Shown: in pieces, positions 15,227 through 23,697 of the stretch | Layout of the letters: each line of letters begins with the position of its first letter | How positions within the stretch are numbered: the first letter of the stretch is position 1 | Notes under the pieces: generated by a model | The model's database searches: none | What the model was told of the DNA's origin: nothing | Seen by the model: only the letters and a program-made list of their open reading frames with translations | Program-made: the position numbers and the translations under genes | Origin: JAJFJD01 sp965228975 | GTDB lineage: Bacteria; Pseudomonadota; Alphaproteobacteria; UBA8366 | NCBI GenBank assembly: GCA_965228975.1 | Contig: OZ245851.1 | Coordinates: forward strand, 496,001-560,000 | Length of the DNA: 64,000 bases | Reading direction: 5' to 3'

Positions 15227-16495
15227 ATGGGCATGACCATCATCGAGAAAATCCTCGCCCGGCAAAGCGGGCAGGCTCGTGTGCGGCCGGGCGACCTGGT
15301 CACCGTCAACGTCGATACGGTGGTCATGTTCGACAACAATTTCATGGACAGCGTGTGGCGCGAAATTCTGCATGTGATCGATCCGGACCGCGTGGTCGTC
15401 GCCTTCGATCACCGTGCGCCCGCGGCCCATGTGGCCAGCGCCACCGCGCACCAGACCGGCCGGCGTTTCGTCGAGAAATTCGGCATCAAGCGTTTCCACG
15501 ATGTGGGGCGGCGGCAGGGTATCGCTCATGTCCTGGTCGCGGACCATGCCTATGCGATGCCCGGTACGGTCCTGTTGTGCAGCGATTCGCATACCTGCAG
15601 CGCGGGGGCGTTCAATTGCATCGCCCGGGGTGTCGGCGCGCCCGACATCACCTATGCGCTGACCAAGGGCGAGACCTGGTTCCGGGTCGGCGAGACCGTC
15701 CGCTATGACCTGGAGGGCGGCTTCAAACCGGCGGTTTCGATGAAGGACGTGTTTTTGCATATTGCGGGAACCTACGGCGGGCATGAAACGATGAATGTCG
15801 AGTTCGGCGGGGCCGCCTTGCCGCAACTCAACATGAACGCGCGGCGTACGTTGACCACCATGGGCGCGGAACTGAGCGCCGAGTTCGCGACCTTCGAGCC
15901 CGATCAAATCCTGTTCGATCACATCGACGACCACAACCCGGACCATCCGGCCTACGAGGCGCAGTATCCGGACGCGGACGCGTCCTATGCCGACCGGCGC
16001 ACGATCCGTCTCGACGAAATCGAGCCGCTCGTGGCATTGCCCGACAGCGTTCTGGACAATTCCCGGCCGGTCGGTGACCTCGCCGGGACCGCGATCGACC
16101 AGGCCTTCATCGGGTCCTGCGCCAACGGCACGATCGACGATTTGGAATGCGCGGCGAAGGTGCTGGCAGGGCGGCAGGTGTCGGACAAGGTGCGCCTCAT
16201 TGTCACGCCGGGGTCGCAGACCATCTACCGGCAGGCGGCCAAGAGCGGGGTATTGTCGACTCTCGTCGAAGCCGGCGCGGTGGTGACCAATGCGACCTGC
16301 GGAGCCTGCGGCGGTGGGCATCTTGGGGTGTTGGCGGCCGGCGAGACTTGCATCACGGCGAGCACGCGCAACTTCAAGGGCCGCATGGGCGATCCCAGCG
16401 CGAAGATCTACATGGGGTCGCCGGCGACGGTGGCCGCCTCGGCGATCAAGGGCGCGATCGCCGACCCCAGTGAATTTCTCGGACGGGGAGGCTAG
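15227..16495 (+). CDS. Aconitase/LeuC-family hydro-lyase large subunit (DmdA-like)
   Basis: The ATG at 15227 is chosen because homology begins with MTIIEKILARQSGQARVRPGD, the start of the short LeuC-type subfamily; in-frame upstream sequence overlaps the lyase gene. The 422-residue length matches the homoaconitase/dimethylmaleate hydratase type and is shorter than bona fide LeuC (469 residues at 3624). Fe-S ligands are C298 (IGSCANGT), C358 and C361 (CGACGGG). Other motifs are CSDSHTCSAGAFNCIARGVGAPD. It should form a heterodimer with the small subunit 3 bp downstream and hydrate or dehydrate a C5-C6 dicarboxylate made or used by the preceding lyase. Confidence 0.88.
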   Translation: MGMTIIEKILARQSGQARVRPGDLVTVNVDTVVMFDNNFMDSVWREILHVIDPDRVVVAFDHRAPAAHVASATAHQTGRRFVEKFGIKRFHDVGRRQGIAHVLVADHAYAMPGTVLLCSDSHTCSAGAFNCIARGVGAPDITYALTKGETWFRVGETVRYDLEGGFKPAVSMKDVFLHIAGTYGGHETMNVEFGGAALPQLNMNARRTLTTMGAELSAEFATFEPDQILFDHIDDHNPDHPAYEAQYPDADASYADRRTIRLDEIEPLVALPDSVLDNSRPVGDLAGTAIDQAFIGSCANGTIDDLECAAKVLAGRQVSDKVRLIVTPGSQTIYRQAAKSGVLSTLVEAGAVVTNATCGACGGGHLGVLAAGETCITASTRNFKGRMGDPSAKIYMGSPATVAASAIKGAIADPSEFLGRGG

Positions 16496-16498
16496 TCC

Positions 16499-17005
16499 AT
16501 GGAATTCGAAGGCAAGACCTGGCGCTTCGAGGCCAACATCAACACCGATTTGATTCTGCCGAGCCGCTGCTACTACCTGCCGCCGGAAGAACAGATCAAC
16601 TATATCTTCTCGGCGAACCGTCCCGGCTGGGTCGACGAGATGAGCAAGGGCGACATCATCATAGCCGAGCCGAATTTCGGCATGGGATCGTCGCGCCCCG
16701 CCGCCCGGAACCTGCGCTTGCTCGGCGTCGCCTGCCTCGTGGCGGAATCGATCAACGGGCTGTTTTACCGGAACTGCATCAATTTCGGTTTTCCGGCGTT
16801 GGAATGCCCGGGTGTGACGGACCTTTTCGCGGAGGGCGACATCGCCGCCGTGTCCTTCGAGGACTTTTCGGTCCGGAATGTCACCACGGGGGCATCGCTC
16901 GAGGCGAAGCCCATACCGGACGCGTTGCTTCGCATCCTGACCGCTGGCGGTATCTATCCGTTGCTGGAAAAGGAAGGGTTGGTGGCGCCGCCGGAAGCAG
17001 GCTAA
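16499..17005 (+). CDS. Aconitase/LeuD-family hydro-lyase small subunit (DmdB-like)
   Basis: This 168-residue swivelling-domain protein shows NINTDLILPSRCYYLP, then NFGMGSSRPAARNLRLLGVACLVAESINGLFYRNCINFGFPA in outline, the short-type small subunit. It starts 3 bp after the large subunit, so coupling is likely. The usual substrate-loop sequence GSSRE is GSSRP here, a change that separates it from LeuD (GSSRE at 5033) and argues for a different substrate. Its stop overlaps by 4 bp the stop of the convergent histidine kinase gene. Confidence 0.87.
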   Translation: MEFEGKTWRFEANINTDLILPSRCYYLPPEEQINYIFSANRPGWVDEMSKGDIIIAEPNFGMGSSRPAARNLRLLGVACLVAESINGLFYRNCINFGFPALECPGVTDLFAEGDIAAVSFEDFSVRNVTTGASLEAKPIPDALLRILTAGGIYPLLEKEGLVAPPEAG

Positions 17006-18285
17006 CCGACCGCTTCTTTCGGGGGCGATTGACCGGGAGGTGACTGTCCGGGGATCGAGATCGGCAACTCGATCCTCACCGAGGTGCCGCGGCCGGGCGC
17101 GCTGCGCAGGTCGATTTCCCCGCCAAGCAATTCGATCAGCTTGCGGGCGATCGGCAGGCCGAGACCGGTGCCTTTGTCGTCATGAGAGCCCCGCTTATAC
17201 GGTTTCATGACTTCGTGCAGATTCTCGGCTGTCATGCCGATGCCGGTATCCGACACGACCAGGACCAGGACGCCTTCTTTCTCGGCGCGCTTCGCCGACA
17301 GCATGACGCGGCCGTGCTCCGGTGTGTATTTGATCGCGTTGGACACGAGATTGACCAGCACCTGTTTCAGTTTGCGCTTGTCGGTCTCGATGACCGGCAG
17401 ATCGGGCTCGATGTCGATTTCTAGATTGATGTTGGCGTCGGCCGCGAGTTGGCCGAGCATCTCGGTGGTTTCCTCGATGACGCTGTTGACGCTGACATCT
17501 TCGATCTCGAGCGGCTCGGCGCCGACCTCGATACGGGTCAGATCGAGCCGCGAGTCGATAATGCCAAGCAGGTGCTGGCCCGCATCGAAGATGTTGCTGG
17601 CATATTCCTTGTACTTGCCGTCGGGCATGGGGCCGAATGATTCCTGTCGCATGGCATCGGACATGCCGCAGATCGCATTGAGCGGCGTGCGCAATTCGTG
17701 ATGCGTTTCGGCGAAATAGTCGATGCGCTCGCGGTTCTCGGACCGGACCGACTCGAGTTCGCTGGCCAGCCGTTTCTCCGTTTCCTTCAACAAAGCGAGC
17801 GCGCTGTCGAGGCGCTTGGTTCGGCGAACCAGCTTCGCTTGAATTTGCGCGTGCGATTGCACCCGAGCGATCAGTTCGATGGGATCGAGCGGCAGCGAGA
17901 CGAAGTCGGTGCCGACGTAGGAGAGCAATTCCCGATGGCCGGTATGATCCGACGCTTCCGTAAAGAACAGGATCGGACCCGAATAGATTTCACCGTTATC
18001 GTTAAGACCGTCGATAAGGGCGAGACCGTCGGCGTTGGCTTTCCCGGGCACGGCCAAAATGACGCTCGGCGGAGCGGACGCGATTTCAGCGAGCGCGGTC
18101 TTAGTGTCGCTGGTAACAATCGCCGATTCGAACCCCGCTTTTTGCAGGATTCCCAATGCTTGTGGCCCGACGGTGCCTGTCTGATCGACGATCAATACCG
18201 CAGCGTCGGCCGCCCGGACGCCGCTCGCTGGCGTGCCGTTTGCCGGGGTCTCTTTTGGCTGCTCGGTGTCGTCTTTATCGGCCAT
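17002..18285 (-). CDS. Soluble sensor histidine kinase with N-terminal pseudo-receiver
   Basis: The 427-residue protein has no membrane segments. Residues about 25-150 look like a receiver domain (AAVLIVDQTGTVGP... PILFFTEASD... FVSLPLDP), but the phospho-acceptor strand reads VILAVPGKANADG, with no aspartate, so it is probably a non-phosphorylated pseudo-receiver. A coiled linker (150-190) leads to HisKA with H196 (THHELRTPL) and a complete HATPase_c domain (N box NLVSNAIKYTPE, G1 DTGIGM, G2 GTGLGLPIAR). No cognate regulator is adjacent. It may sense through partner binding to the pseudo-receiver. Confidence 0.85.
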   Translation of the reverse strand: MADKDDTEQPKETPANGTPASGVRAADAAVLIVDQTGTVGPQALGILQKAGFESAIVTSDTKTALAEIASAPPSVILAVPGKANADGLALIDGLNDNGEIYSGPILFFTEASDHTGHRELLSYVGTDFVSLPLDPIELIARVQSHAQIQAKLVRRTKRLDSALALLKETEKRLASELESVRSENRERIDYFAETHHELRTPLNAICGMSDAMRQESFGPMPDGKYKEYASNIFDAGQHLLGIIDSRLDLTRIEVGAEPLEIEDVSVNSVIEETTEMLGQLAADANINLEIDIEPDLPVIETDKRKLKQVLVNLVSNAIKYTPEHGRVMLSAKRAEKEGVLVLVVSDTGIGMTAENLHEVMKPYKRGSHDDKGTGLGLPIARKLIELLGGEIDLRSAPGRGTSVRIELPISIPGQSPPGQSPPKEAVG

Positions 18286-18566
18286 GATTGGAAACGAAAT
18301 TAAATATGAATACTGGCGTTAACCTTATTCCCGATGTCTTAACATCGACTTACCCCTGCGCGCAGAAAAGCCCCCCTATTCCGCCCAGGTTGTAGAGCCA
18401 CTGAATATGCAGATAAAATTCCTATTATCGGCAATTCTTTGATGTTTACCCTGCTTCCTGTTCGAAAAGAAGCGAACAATACGGGTTTTTTGGGTGATCT
18501 CTCACCCTGCGGTAGCAAATTGGGGAAAACAGATGGGAAAAAGTGCGCCAAAGCGTCTTGGCGGCA

Positions 18567-19613
18567 TCACCACGTCCGTTTGAATTCCGTGAATGGCGTC
18601 GGGATTTTCTGCAGGCCCTGGATGATCTCGCCCGGCAGCGAAACGTCCACGTCGGCCGACATGCTGGCGTTCAGCGTGTCGGAAACGCCGCCGAAACGCG
18701 CCTCGACGGCACCGACGATCTCGTCGTAGCTGCCGACGGCGGCGAACAAATGCACGATGTCGTCGGGGATTTCGGCGGCCATCTTGTCCCACTCGCCGCG
18801 CTTCGACATCTCGTGCAGCTTCATGCCGAGATCTTGCTGATCGTGCAGTTCCCAGACGGGGAAATAGCTGCGCGTGGAGCCGTAGAAGGCGACGCGGTAG
18901 CGCACCCATTCGAACAGCTTGTCGATGCTTTCCTGATCCGGGCCCGTGACGATGTAACCGCCGCCGGTGATCTCGAAGTTCTCCCGCTTGGTGCCGCCCT
19001 TGGCGAAACCTTCCTCCAAGCGCGGCATCACGATCTCTTCGAGGTAGCGCCGGGTGCAGAACGGATGCAGCCGCACGCCGTCGCAGACCCGCCCGGCGAG
19101 CCGCAACATCGCCGGCCCAACGGCGGCAATCGTCACCGGGATCGGCGGCAGGCCGTTCCGGTCGGGAATGAAGTTCGGCGTCATCAGGGTGAATTGATAG
19201 TGCTCGCCGACATAGTTCAGCTTCTCGCCCTTCTCCCAGCACCGCCAGATCGCGCGCAGGCCTTCGATGTATTCGCGCAGGCGCGGCACCGGCGGGCTCC
19301 ACGGCACGCTGAACCTCCGCTCGTTATGGCCCTTGACCTGCGAGCCCAGTCCCAGCGCGAAACGGCCGTTCGACGCCGTTTGCAGGTCATGTGCGGTCTC
19401 GGCGACGACCATGGGGCTGCGGGCGAAGGCGATCGCGATGCCGGTGGACAACTCGATTCGCTTTGTCGCCGTCGCGGCCACGGCGAGCGGCAGAAACGGC
19501 TCGTATTTATTCTCCATGGTGACGGCGCCGTCGTAGCCGGCGGCTTCGATCGCGGCCGCCTCGGCCGGGACGTCCTGCAGGTTATGTTGCGGCAGGATCG
19601 TGAGAACGCGCAT
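18567..19613 (-). CDS. LLM-class flavin-dependent oxidoreductase (F420-type luciferase fold)
   Basis: The 348-residue TIM-barrel protein has the luciferase-like monooxygenase pattern: AAAIEAAGYDGAVTMENKYEPFLPLAVAA, IAIAFARSPMVVAETAHDL and GRFALGLGSQVKGHNERRF, as in the F420-dependent-type subfamily. Members use FMN or F420 for oxidation of diverse substrates. F420 synthesis genes are not seen, so FMN is more probable. It is divergent from the tandem class II aldolases across 152 bp, a layout that could indicate a common pathway. Confidence 0.85.
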   Translation of the reverse strand: MRVLTILPQHNLQDVPAEAAAIEAAGYDGAVTMENKYEPFLPLAVAATATKRIELSTGIAIAFARSPMVVAETAHDLQTASNGRFALGLGSQVKGHNERRFSVPWSPPVPRLREYIEGLRAIWRCWEKGEKLNYVGEHYQFTLMTPNFIPDRNGLPPIPVTIAAVGPAMLRLAGRVCDGVRLHPFCTRRYLEEIVMPRLEEGFAKGGTKRENFEITGGGYIVTGPDQESIDKLFEWVRYRVAFYGSTRSYFPVWELHDQQDLGMKLHEMSKRGEWDKMAAEIPDDIVHLFAAVGSYDEIVGAVEARFGGVSDTLNASMSADVDVSLPGEIIQGLQKIPTPFTEFKRTW

Positions 19614-19670
19614 ATCGGAAAATCCCCTAAAAAGCCGGAACTGTCAGGAAAATGGACCATGTGGTGCCGT

Positions 19671-19701
19671 TTGGCCGGCCGGTGCGATCCTATGTTATAC
19701 T
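19671..19701 (+). promoter_or_regulatory. Possible promoter of the aldolase pair
   Basis: TTGGCC (19671-19676) and TATACT (19696-19701) resemble -35 and -10 elements, but the 19-bp spacer is longer than optimal. They read toward the aldolase start 65 bp downstream. Confidence 0.35.
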
Positions 19702-19765
19702 ACGAATTCGGTCGTCCTGCGGCCCGTCCATTTCTTAATCAGTTTATCCGAGAGAGGAATCGCTT

Positions 19766-20557
19766 ATGTCAGCGCTGGCAGCAATCGATGTGCGCCCGGA
19801 AGACATCCCGACGATGCGGGAAAAGGTGTCGCCGGAAGAATGGAAAACACGCGTGGACCTGGCCGCCTGTTACCGGCTGGTCGATTACTACGGCATGTCC
19901 GATCTGACGGGCACGCATATTTCGGCGCGGGTTCCGGGCGAAGAAGACACGTTCCTGATCAATCCATACGGCCTGTTCTTCGACGAGATCACGGCGTCGA
20001 GCCTGGTCAAGATCGACATGGACGGCAACATCCTGAGCGATACCGAGTACCGTATCAACGCCGCGGGCTACACGATCCACAGCGCCGTGCACGGCGCGCG
20101 TCACGACGTGCAATGCGTGCTGCACACGCATACCCGGGCCGGGATGGCGGTCTCCATGTTGAAATGCGGCCTGTTGCCGATCACGCAGCATTCGGCGCGG
20201 TTCATCGGCAACACCGGTTACCACGACTATGAGGGCGTCGCGACGAACCTCGATGAGCGCGAGCGTCTGGTCGCCGACCTGGGGCCGACGAACCTTGCGA
20301 TGATCCTGCACAATCACGGTCTCATGACCTGCGGCTACAACATCCCGCATGCCTTCTGGCTGATCCATAAGCTGGAGAAGGCCTGTCAGGCGCAGATCGA
20401 CGCCATGGCGGCGGGCGCCAAGGTTACGGAAATCTCGCAGTCGGTGCAGGACAGCACCGCGGAGCATTTCCGGAAGGGCGGCACCGCCGGTGCGGACCGG
20501 GGCTGGCCCGGCCACTTGCGTCAGCTCGACCGCGTCGATCCCAGCTACAAGCATTGA
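19766..20557 (+). CDS. Class II aldolase/adducin family protein, copy 1
   Basis: The 263-residue protein has the zinc-binding signature of class II aldolases: HTHT with H120 and H122, and NHGL with H184. Glycine-rich GMSDLTGTHISARVPG near residue 43 binds the phosphate or carboxylate end in family members. It encodes an extra 17 N-terminal residues relative to the next gene. The family includes fuculose-phosphate aldolase, decarboxylases and non-enzymatic adducins, so the reaction is open. It is followed after 20 bp by a paralogue, clearly a tandem duplication. Confidence 0.88.
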   Translation: MSALAAIDVRPEDIPTMREKVSPEEWKTRVDLAACYRLVDYYGMSDLTGTHISARVPGEEDTFLINPYGLFFDEITASSLVKIDMDGNILSDTEYRINAAGYTIHSAVHGARHDVQCVLHTHTRAGMAVSMLKCGLLPITQHSARFIGNTGYHDYEGVATNLDERERLVADLGPTNLAMILHNHGLMTCGYNIPHAFWLIHKLEKACQAQIDAMAAGAKVTEISQSVQDSTAEHFRKGGTAGADRGWPGHLRQLDRVDPSYKH

Positions 20558-20577
20558 GACGAGAAGGAAGCTAGCAA

Positions 20578-21330
20578 ATGTCACTACGCGATCGCGTAAC
20601 CCCCGAGGAATGGCAGACCCGCGTCGACCTGGCCGCCTGCTATCGTCTTTTGGATTTCTACGACATGTCCGACCTGACCGGCACGCATGTCGGCGCCCGG
20701 GTGCCGGGCGAGCCGGATGCCTTTCTGCTGAATCCGCACGGGATGTTCTTCGAGGAGATCACCGCCTCCAGTTTGGTCAAGGTGAACTTCGACGGCGATA
20801 TCCTGACCGAAGACAGCGAGTACGGCGTCAACGCCGCCGGCTTCACCATCCACAGCGCCGTGTTGGGCGGCCGGGACGATGTGGCCTGTTCGCTGCACAC
20901 GCATACCCGTGCCGGCATGGCCGTGTCCGCGATGGACTGCGGCTTGCTGCCGCTGTCGCAACATTCGATGTTGTTCTACGACGCGATCTCGTATCACGAC
21001 TACGAAGGCGTCGCGACGAACCTGGATGAATGCCAGCGGCTGCAACGAGATCTCGGCGAAACGAATATGGCGTTGATTCTCAAGAATCACGGCCTGCTGA
21101 CCTGCGGGCGCAATATTCAAGAGGCGTTCTGGATGATGTTCCGGCTGGAGAAATCCTGTCAGGCCCAGGTCGACGCGATGTCGACCGGGGCGGAACTGAT
21201 CCATGTGTCCAAGGACGTCGGTGAGCATACCCGCGGCCAGATGGTGTCGCGCGGCACCGCGTTCGGCGACATGGGCTGGCCCGGGCATCTGCGCCGGCTC
21301 GACCGGATGGACCCGAGCTACGCGCATTGA
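20578..21330 (+). CDS. Class II aldolase/adducin family protein, copy 2
   Basis: This 250-residue protein is a tandem paralogue of the gene just upstream. It shares VTPEEWQTRVDLAACYRLLDFYDMSDLTGTH in outline, HTHTRAGMAVS (two zinc histidines) and KNHGLLTCGRNIQEAF (third histidine). Both copies keep all metal ligands, so both should be active, possibly as a hetero-oligomer. A GAAGGAAG ribosome site lies before the ATG. A strong hairpin follows 40 bp after the stop. Confidence 0.88.
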   Translation: MSLRDRVTPEEWQTRVDLAACYRLLDFYDMSDLTGTHVGARVPGEPDAFLLNPHGMFFEEITASSLVKVNFDGDILTEDSEYGVNAAGFTIHSAVLGGRDDVACSLHTHTRAGMAVSAMDCGLLPLSQHSMLFYDAISYHDYEGVATNLDECQRLQRDLGETNMALILKNHGLLTCGRNIQEAFWMMFRLEKSCQAQVDAMSTGAELIHVSKDVGEHTRGQMVSRGTAFGDMGWPGHLRRLDRMDPSYAH

Positions 21331-21369
21331 TCGGCGCGGCCGGTGGGCCGCCTGAGCGCACCGAAAATT

Positions 21370-21412
21370 GAAGGATGCCGCCGTTTCCATGGGTGACTCG
21401 GCGGCATCCTTC
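21370..21412 (+). terminator. Strong hairpin after the aldolase pair
   Basis: GAAGGATGCCGCCG (21370-21383) is repeated exactly in inverted form at 21399-21412, giving a 14-bp stem with a 15-nt loop. It is preceded by AAAATT and followed by GTTATGATC rather than a T-run, so it is a stable 3'-end or imperfect intrinsic terminator between the aldolases and the MoCF-domain gene. Confidence 0.6.
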
Positions 21413-21455
21413 GTTATGATCGCAAGCCTTCCTTTCGCCTGATCCGGACCGTTCC

Positions 21456-22229
21456 ATGAAGACGCCTAAGAAAACCGTTACCGCCGCCGTCATCGTCATC
21501 GGCAATGAAATCCTGTCCGGCAGGACTCAGGACAAGAATGTCGCGCATATCGCCGTGACGCTGAACGAAGTCGGCGTCCGCCTTTCCGAAGTGCGGGTCG
21601 TGCCCGATATCGAGGCGGAAATCGTCGACGCGGTGAATACGCTGCGCGCGAAATTCGATTATGTCTTCACGACCGGCGGCATCGGTCCGACGCATGACGA
21701 CATCACCGCCGAGTGCGTCGCCAAGGCGTTCGGCCAGAAGCTGATCCAGAACCCGGAGGCGACGCGTCGCCTGATGGAGCATTACGAGCATAGCGAGATG
21801 GAGCTGAACGCGGCGCGGATGCGGATGGCGAACACGCCGGAACACGCCACGCTGATCGACAATCCGATCTCGACCGCGCCGGGATTCCAGGTGGAGAATG
21901 TCTTCGTCATGGCCGGCGTGCCGTCGATCATGCGCGCCATGCTGGACGGCGTAAAAGGTGGCCTCGTCGGCGGCGTGCCGGTGCTGTCGCGTACGGTTCT
22001 CTGCAATTTGGGGGAGGGCATGGTCGCCGGCGGACTCGGCGAAATCCAGGAGCGCTACCCGGAGGTCGATATCGGCAGCTATCCGCAATACGCGCGGGGC
22101 GAGTTCCGCGTGAGCCTCGTCATGCGCGGCACCGACGCCGCCGAACTCGACGCCTGTGCCGACGAGGTCCGGGCGATGGTCACCGGTCTCGGCGGCACGC
22201 CGAAGGACCTCGACGAAGACGAGGCGTGA
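21456..22229 (+). CDS. CinA N-terminal (MoCF/MoaB-like) domain protein
   Basis: The 257-residue protein is a stand-alone molybdopterin-binding-like domain: AAVIVIGNEILSGRTQDKN at the start, FTTGGIGPTHDDITAECVAKAFG around 70-90, and a C-terminal half with ARGEFRVSLVMRGTD. The CinA deamidase domain is absent. Such proteins are annotated competence/damage-inducible; related proteins hydrolyse ADP-ribose or bind molybdopterin. It is followed after 4 bp by a phosphodiesterase-family gene, so the two form an operon. Confidence 0.87.
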   Translation: MKTPKKTVTAAVIVIGNEILSGRTQDKNVAHIAVTLNEVGVRLSEVRVVPDIEAEIVDAVNTLRAKFDYVFTTGGIGPTHDDITAECVAKAFGQKLIQNPEATRRLMEHYEHSEMELNAARMRMANTPEHATLIDNPISTAPGFQVENVFVMAGVPSIMRAMLDGVKGGLVGGVPVLSRTVLCNLGEGMVAGGLGEIQERYPEVDIGSYPQYARGEFRVSLVMRGTDAAELDACADEVRAMVTGLGGTPKDLDEDEA

Positions 22230-22233
22230 TCCT

Positions 22234-23697
22234 ATGCCGGCGAACCGACGGGTCCTGATTCTCGCTTTCGACGCTTTGCGGCCGGATATGGTTACGCCCG
22301 ATTTGATGCCGAACCTCTGCGCGTTCACCGAGGCAGGCTTCGCCTTTCCCAACAGCCGCTCGACCTTTCCCACCGAGACGCGCGTCAACCAGTCGGCGAT
22401 GATCACCGGCTGCTACCCGCAGCGTCACGGCATTGTCGGCAACAAGTTCCTGGACCCGGTGGCTGCGCCCGACGGCTTGTTCAATACCGGTGACGAGACG
22501 CAATTGGCCGAGGGCGACCGGCGGCTCGGTGGCAAGCTGGTCGACGTGCCGGTGATGGGCGAATTGCTGGCGGACGCGGGTAAGACGCTGGCGGTCTTGA
22601 GCGCGGGGACGCCCGGCGGCTGCCGCATGCTGCACCATAAGGCCGAGGCGATGGACATGTTCCGCCTAGCGCTGCACCGGCCCGATGCGTCGGTGCCGGC
22701 GGCGCGGATCGCCGAGGTGCTCGACCGGGTTGGGCCGATCCCGAAGCATGAAATCCCGTCCTTGTCATGGCTGACCTATGCGACGGATGTGTATCTCGAC
22801 TACATCGAGCCGGAGCTGCAGCCGGACGTCACCGTCCTGTGGTATTGCGAGCCGGACAACAGCTATCACTACAAGGGCATCGGAACCGACCCGAACCTGC
22901 AGGCGCTACGGCACTTGGATGCGGAGTTCGGCCGTCTGCTGAAGTGGCGGGCGACCGACGGGCCGGGCGACGCGTTGCAGGTCATCACGCTATCCGACCA
23001 TGGGCAGATCACCGTGGCGGAGGAAAGCGTCGACCTCGCCGGAAAATTCCGCGCGGCAGGGTTCAGCGTCGGCAAGACGGTGACCGAGGGCGCCGACATC
23101 GCGATCGCCTTGTCCAACGGCGGCGGCGTCTATGTGCGGGAGTCGGACCCGGCGTTGATCCGAAAGGTGGTCGACTGGCTGCAAGCGCAACCGTGGTGCG
23201 GGCCGGTATCGACCCGCGACGGCGTCGGCGCGCTGCACCACAGTCATTTGCAGATCGACCATCCGCGGGCACCCGACATCGGACTGATCCTCGCCAGCGA
23301 CGACCGGCCGAATTCGGCGGGCCTGACGGGGCATACGTTGCAGAACGCCGCCTATCCGGTGGACGGCGGCTTGCATGGCGGCCTGCATGCGATCGAGTTG
23401 AGCAACTGGCTCGCGGTGTCGGGCGATGCCTTCCGTGCCGGCGGTGCGTCCGAGCTTCGGGCCGGGATCGTCGATGTCCTGCCGACCGTGTTGACGCTAC
23501 TGGGGATCGATGTGCCCGCGCATGTGCAGGGCCGCGTCCTGTCGGAAGCCATGCCCGATGCATCCGGCGATCTGCCGGAACAGGAAACCGATACCGTCAC
23601 CGTCAATGGCGCGGCAGGGTATCGCGTGCACCTGACGCATAGCAGGGTGGGCGACACGCCGTATCTCGATCGGGGTTGGGTCGAACGGGCGGACTAA
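22234..23697 (+). CDS. Alkaline phosphatase superfamily, type I phosphodiesterase/nucleotide pyrophosphatase
   Basis: The 487-residue protein shows the superfamily metal sites: LAFDALRPD (D13), the nucleophile region STFPTETRVNQSAMITG (T47 or T49), HGIVGN (H65), EPDNSYHYKG and TLSDHGQI. There is no signal peptide, so it acts in the cytoplasm. The start ATG at 22234 lies 4 bp after the MoCF-domain gene; an in-frame extension upstream overlaps that gene and is rejected. The substrate may be a nucleotide sugar, a phosphonate or a phosphodiester. It converges on the ferredoxin reductase gene with a 4-bp stop overlap. Confidence 0.87.
   Translation: MPANRRVLILAFDALRPDMVTPDLMPNLCAFTEAGFAFPNSRSTFPTETRVNQSAMITGCYPQRHGIVGNKFLDPVAAPDGLFNTGDETQLAEGDRRLGGKLVDVPVMGELLADAGKTLAVLSAGTPGGCRMLHHKAEAMDMFRLALHRPDASVPAARIAEVLDRVGPIPKHEIPSLSWLTYATDVYLDYIEPELQPDVTVLWYCEPDNSYHYKGIGTDPNLQALRHLDAEFGRLLKWRATDGPGDALQVITLSDHGQITVAEESVDLAGKFRAAGFSVGKTVTEGADIAIALSNGGGVYVRESDPALIRKVVDWLQAQPWCGPVSTRDGVGALHHSHLQIDHPRAPDIGLILASDDRPNSAGLTGHTLQNAAYPVDGGLHGGLHAIELSNWLAVSGDAFRAGGASELRAGIVDVLPTVLTLLGIDVPAHVQGRVLSEAMPDASGDLPEQETDTVTVNGAAGYRVHLTHSRVGDTPYLDRGWVERAD

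Noticed and set aside
18492..18507. Hairpin GGGTGA-TCTC-TCACCC as a terminator
   Set aside because: The T-run precedes the stem on the plus strand and no T-run follows on either strand, so it does not fit an intrinsic terminator. It lies between two minus-strand genes with no clear role.
18543..19907. A 454-codon plus-strand open frame
   Set aside because: Antisense to the flavin-dependent oxidoreductase and extending into the aldolase gene; no family motifs.
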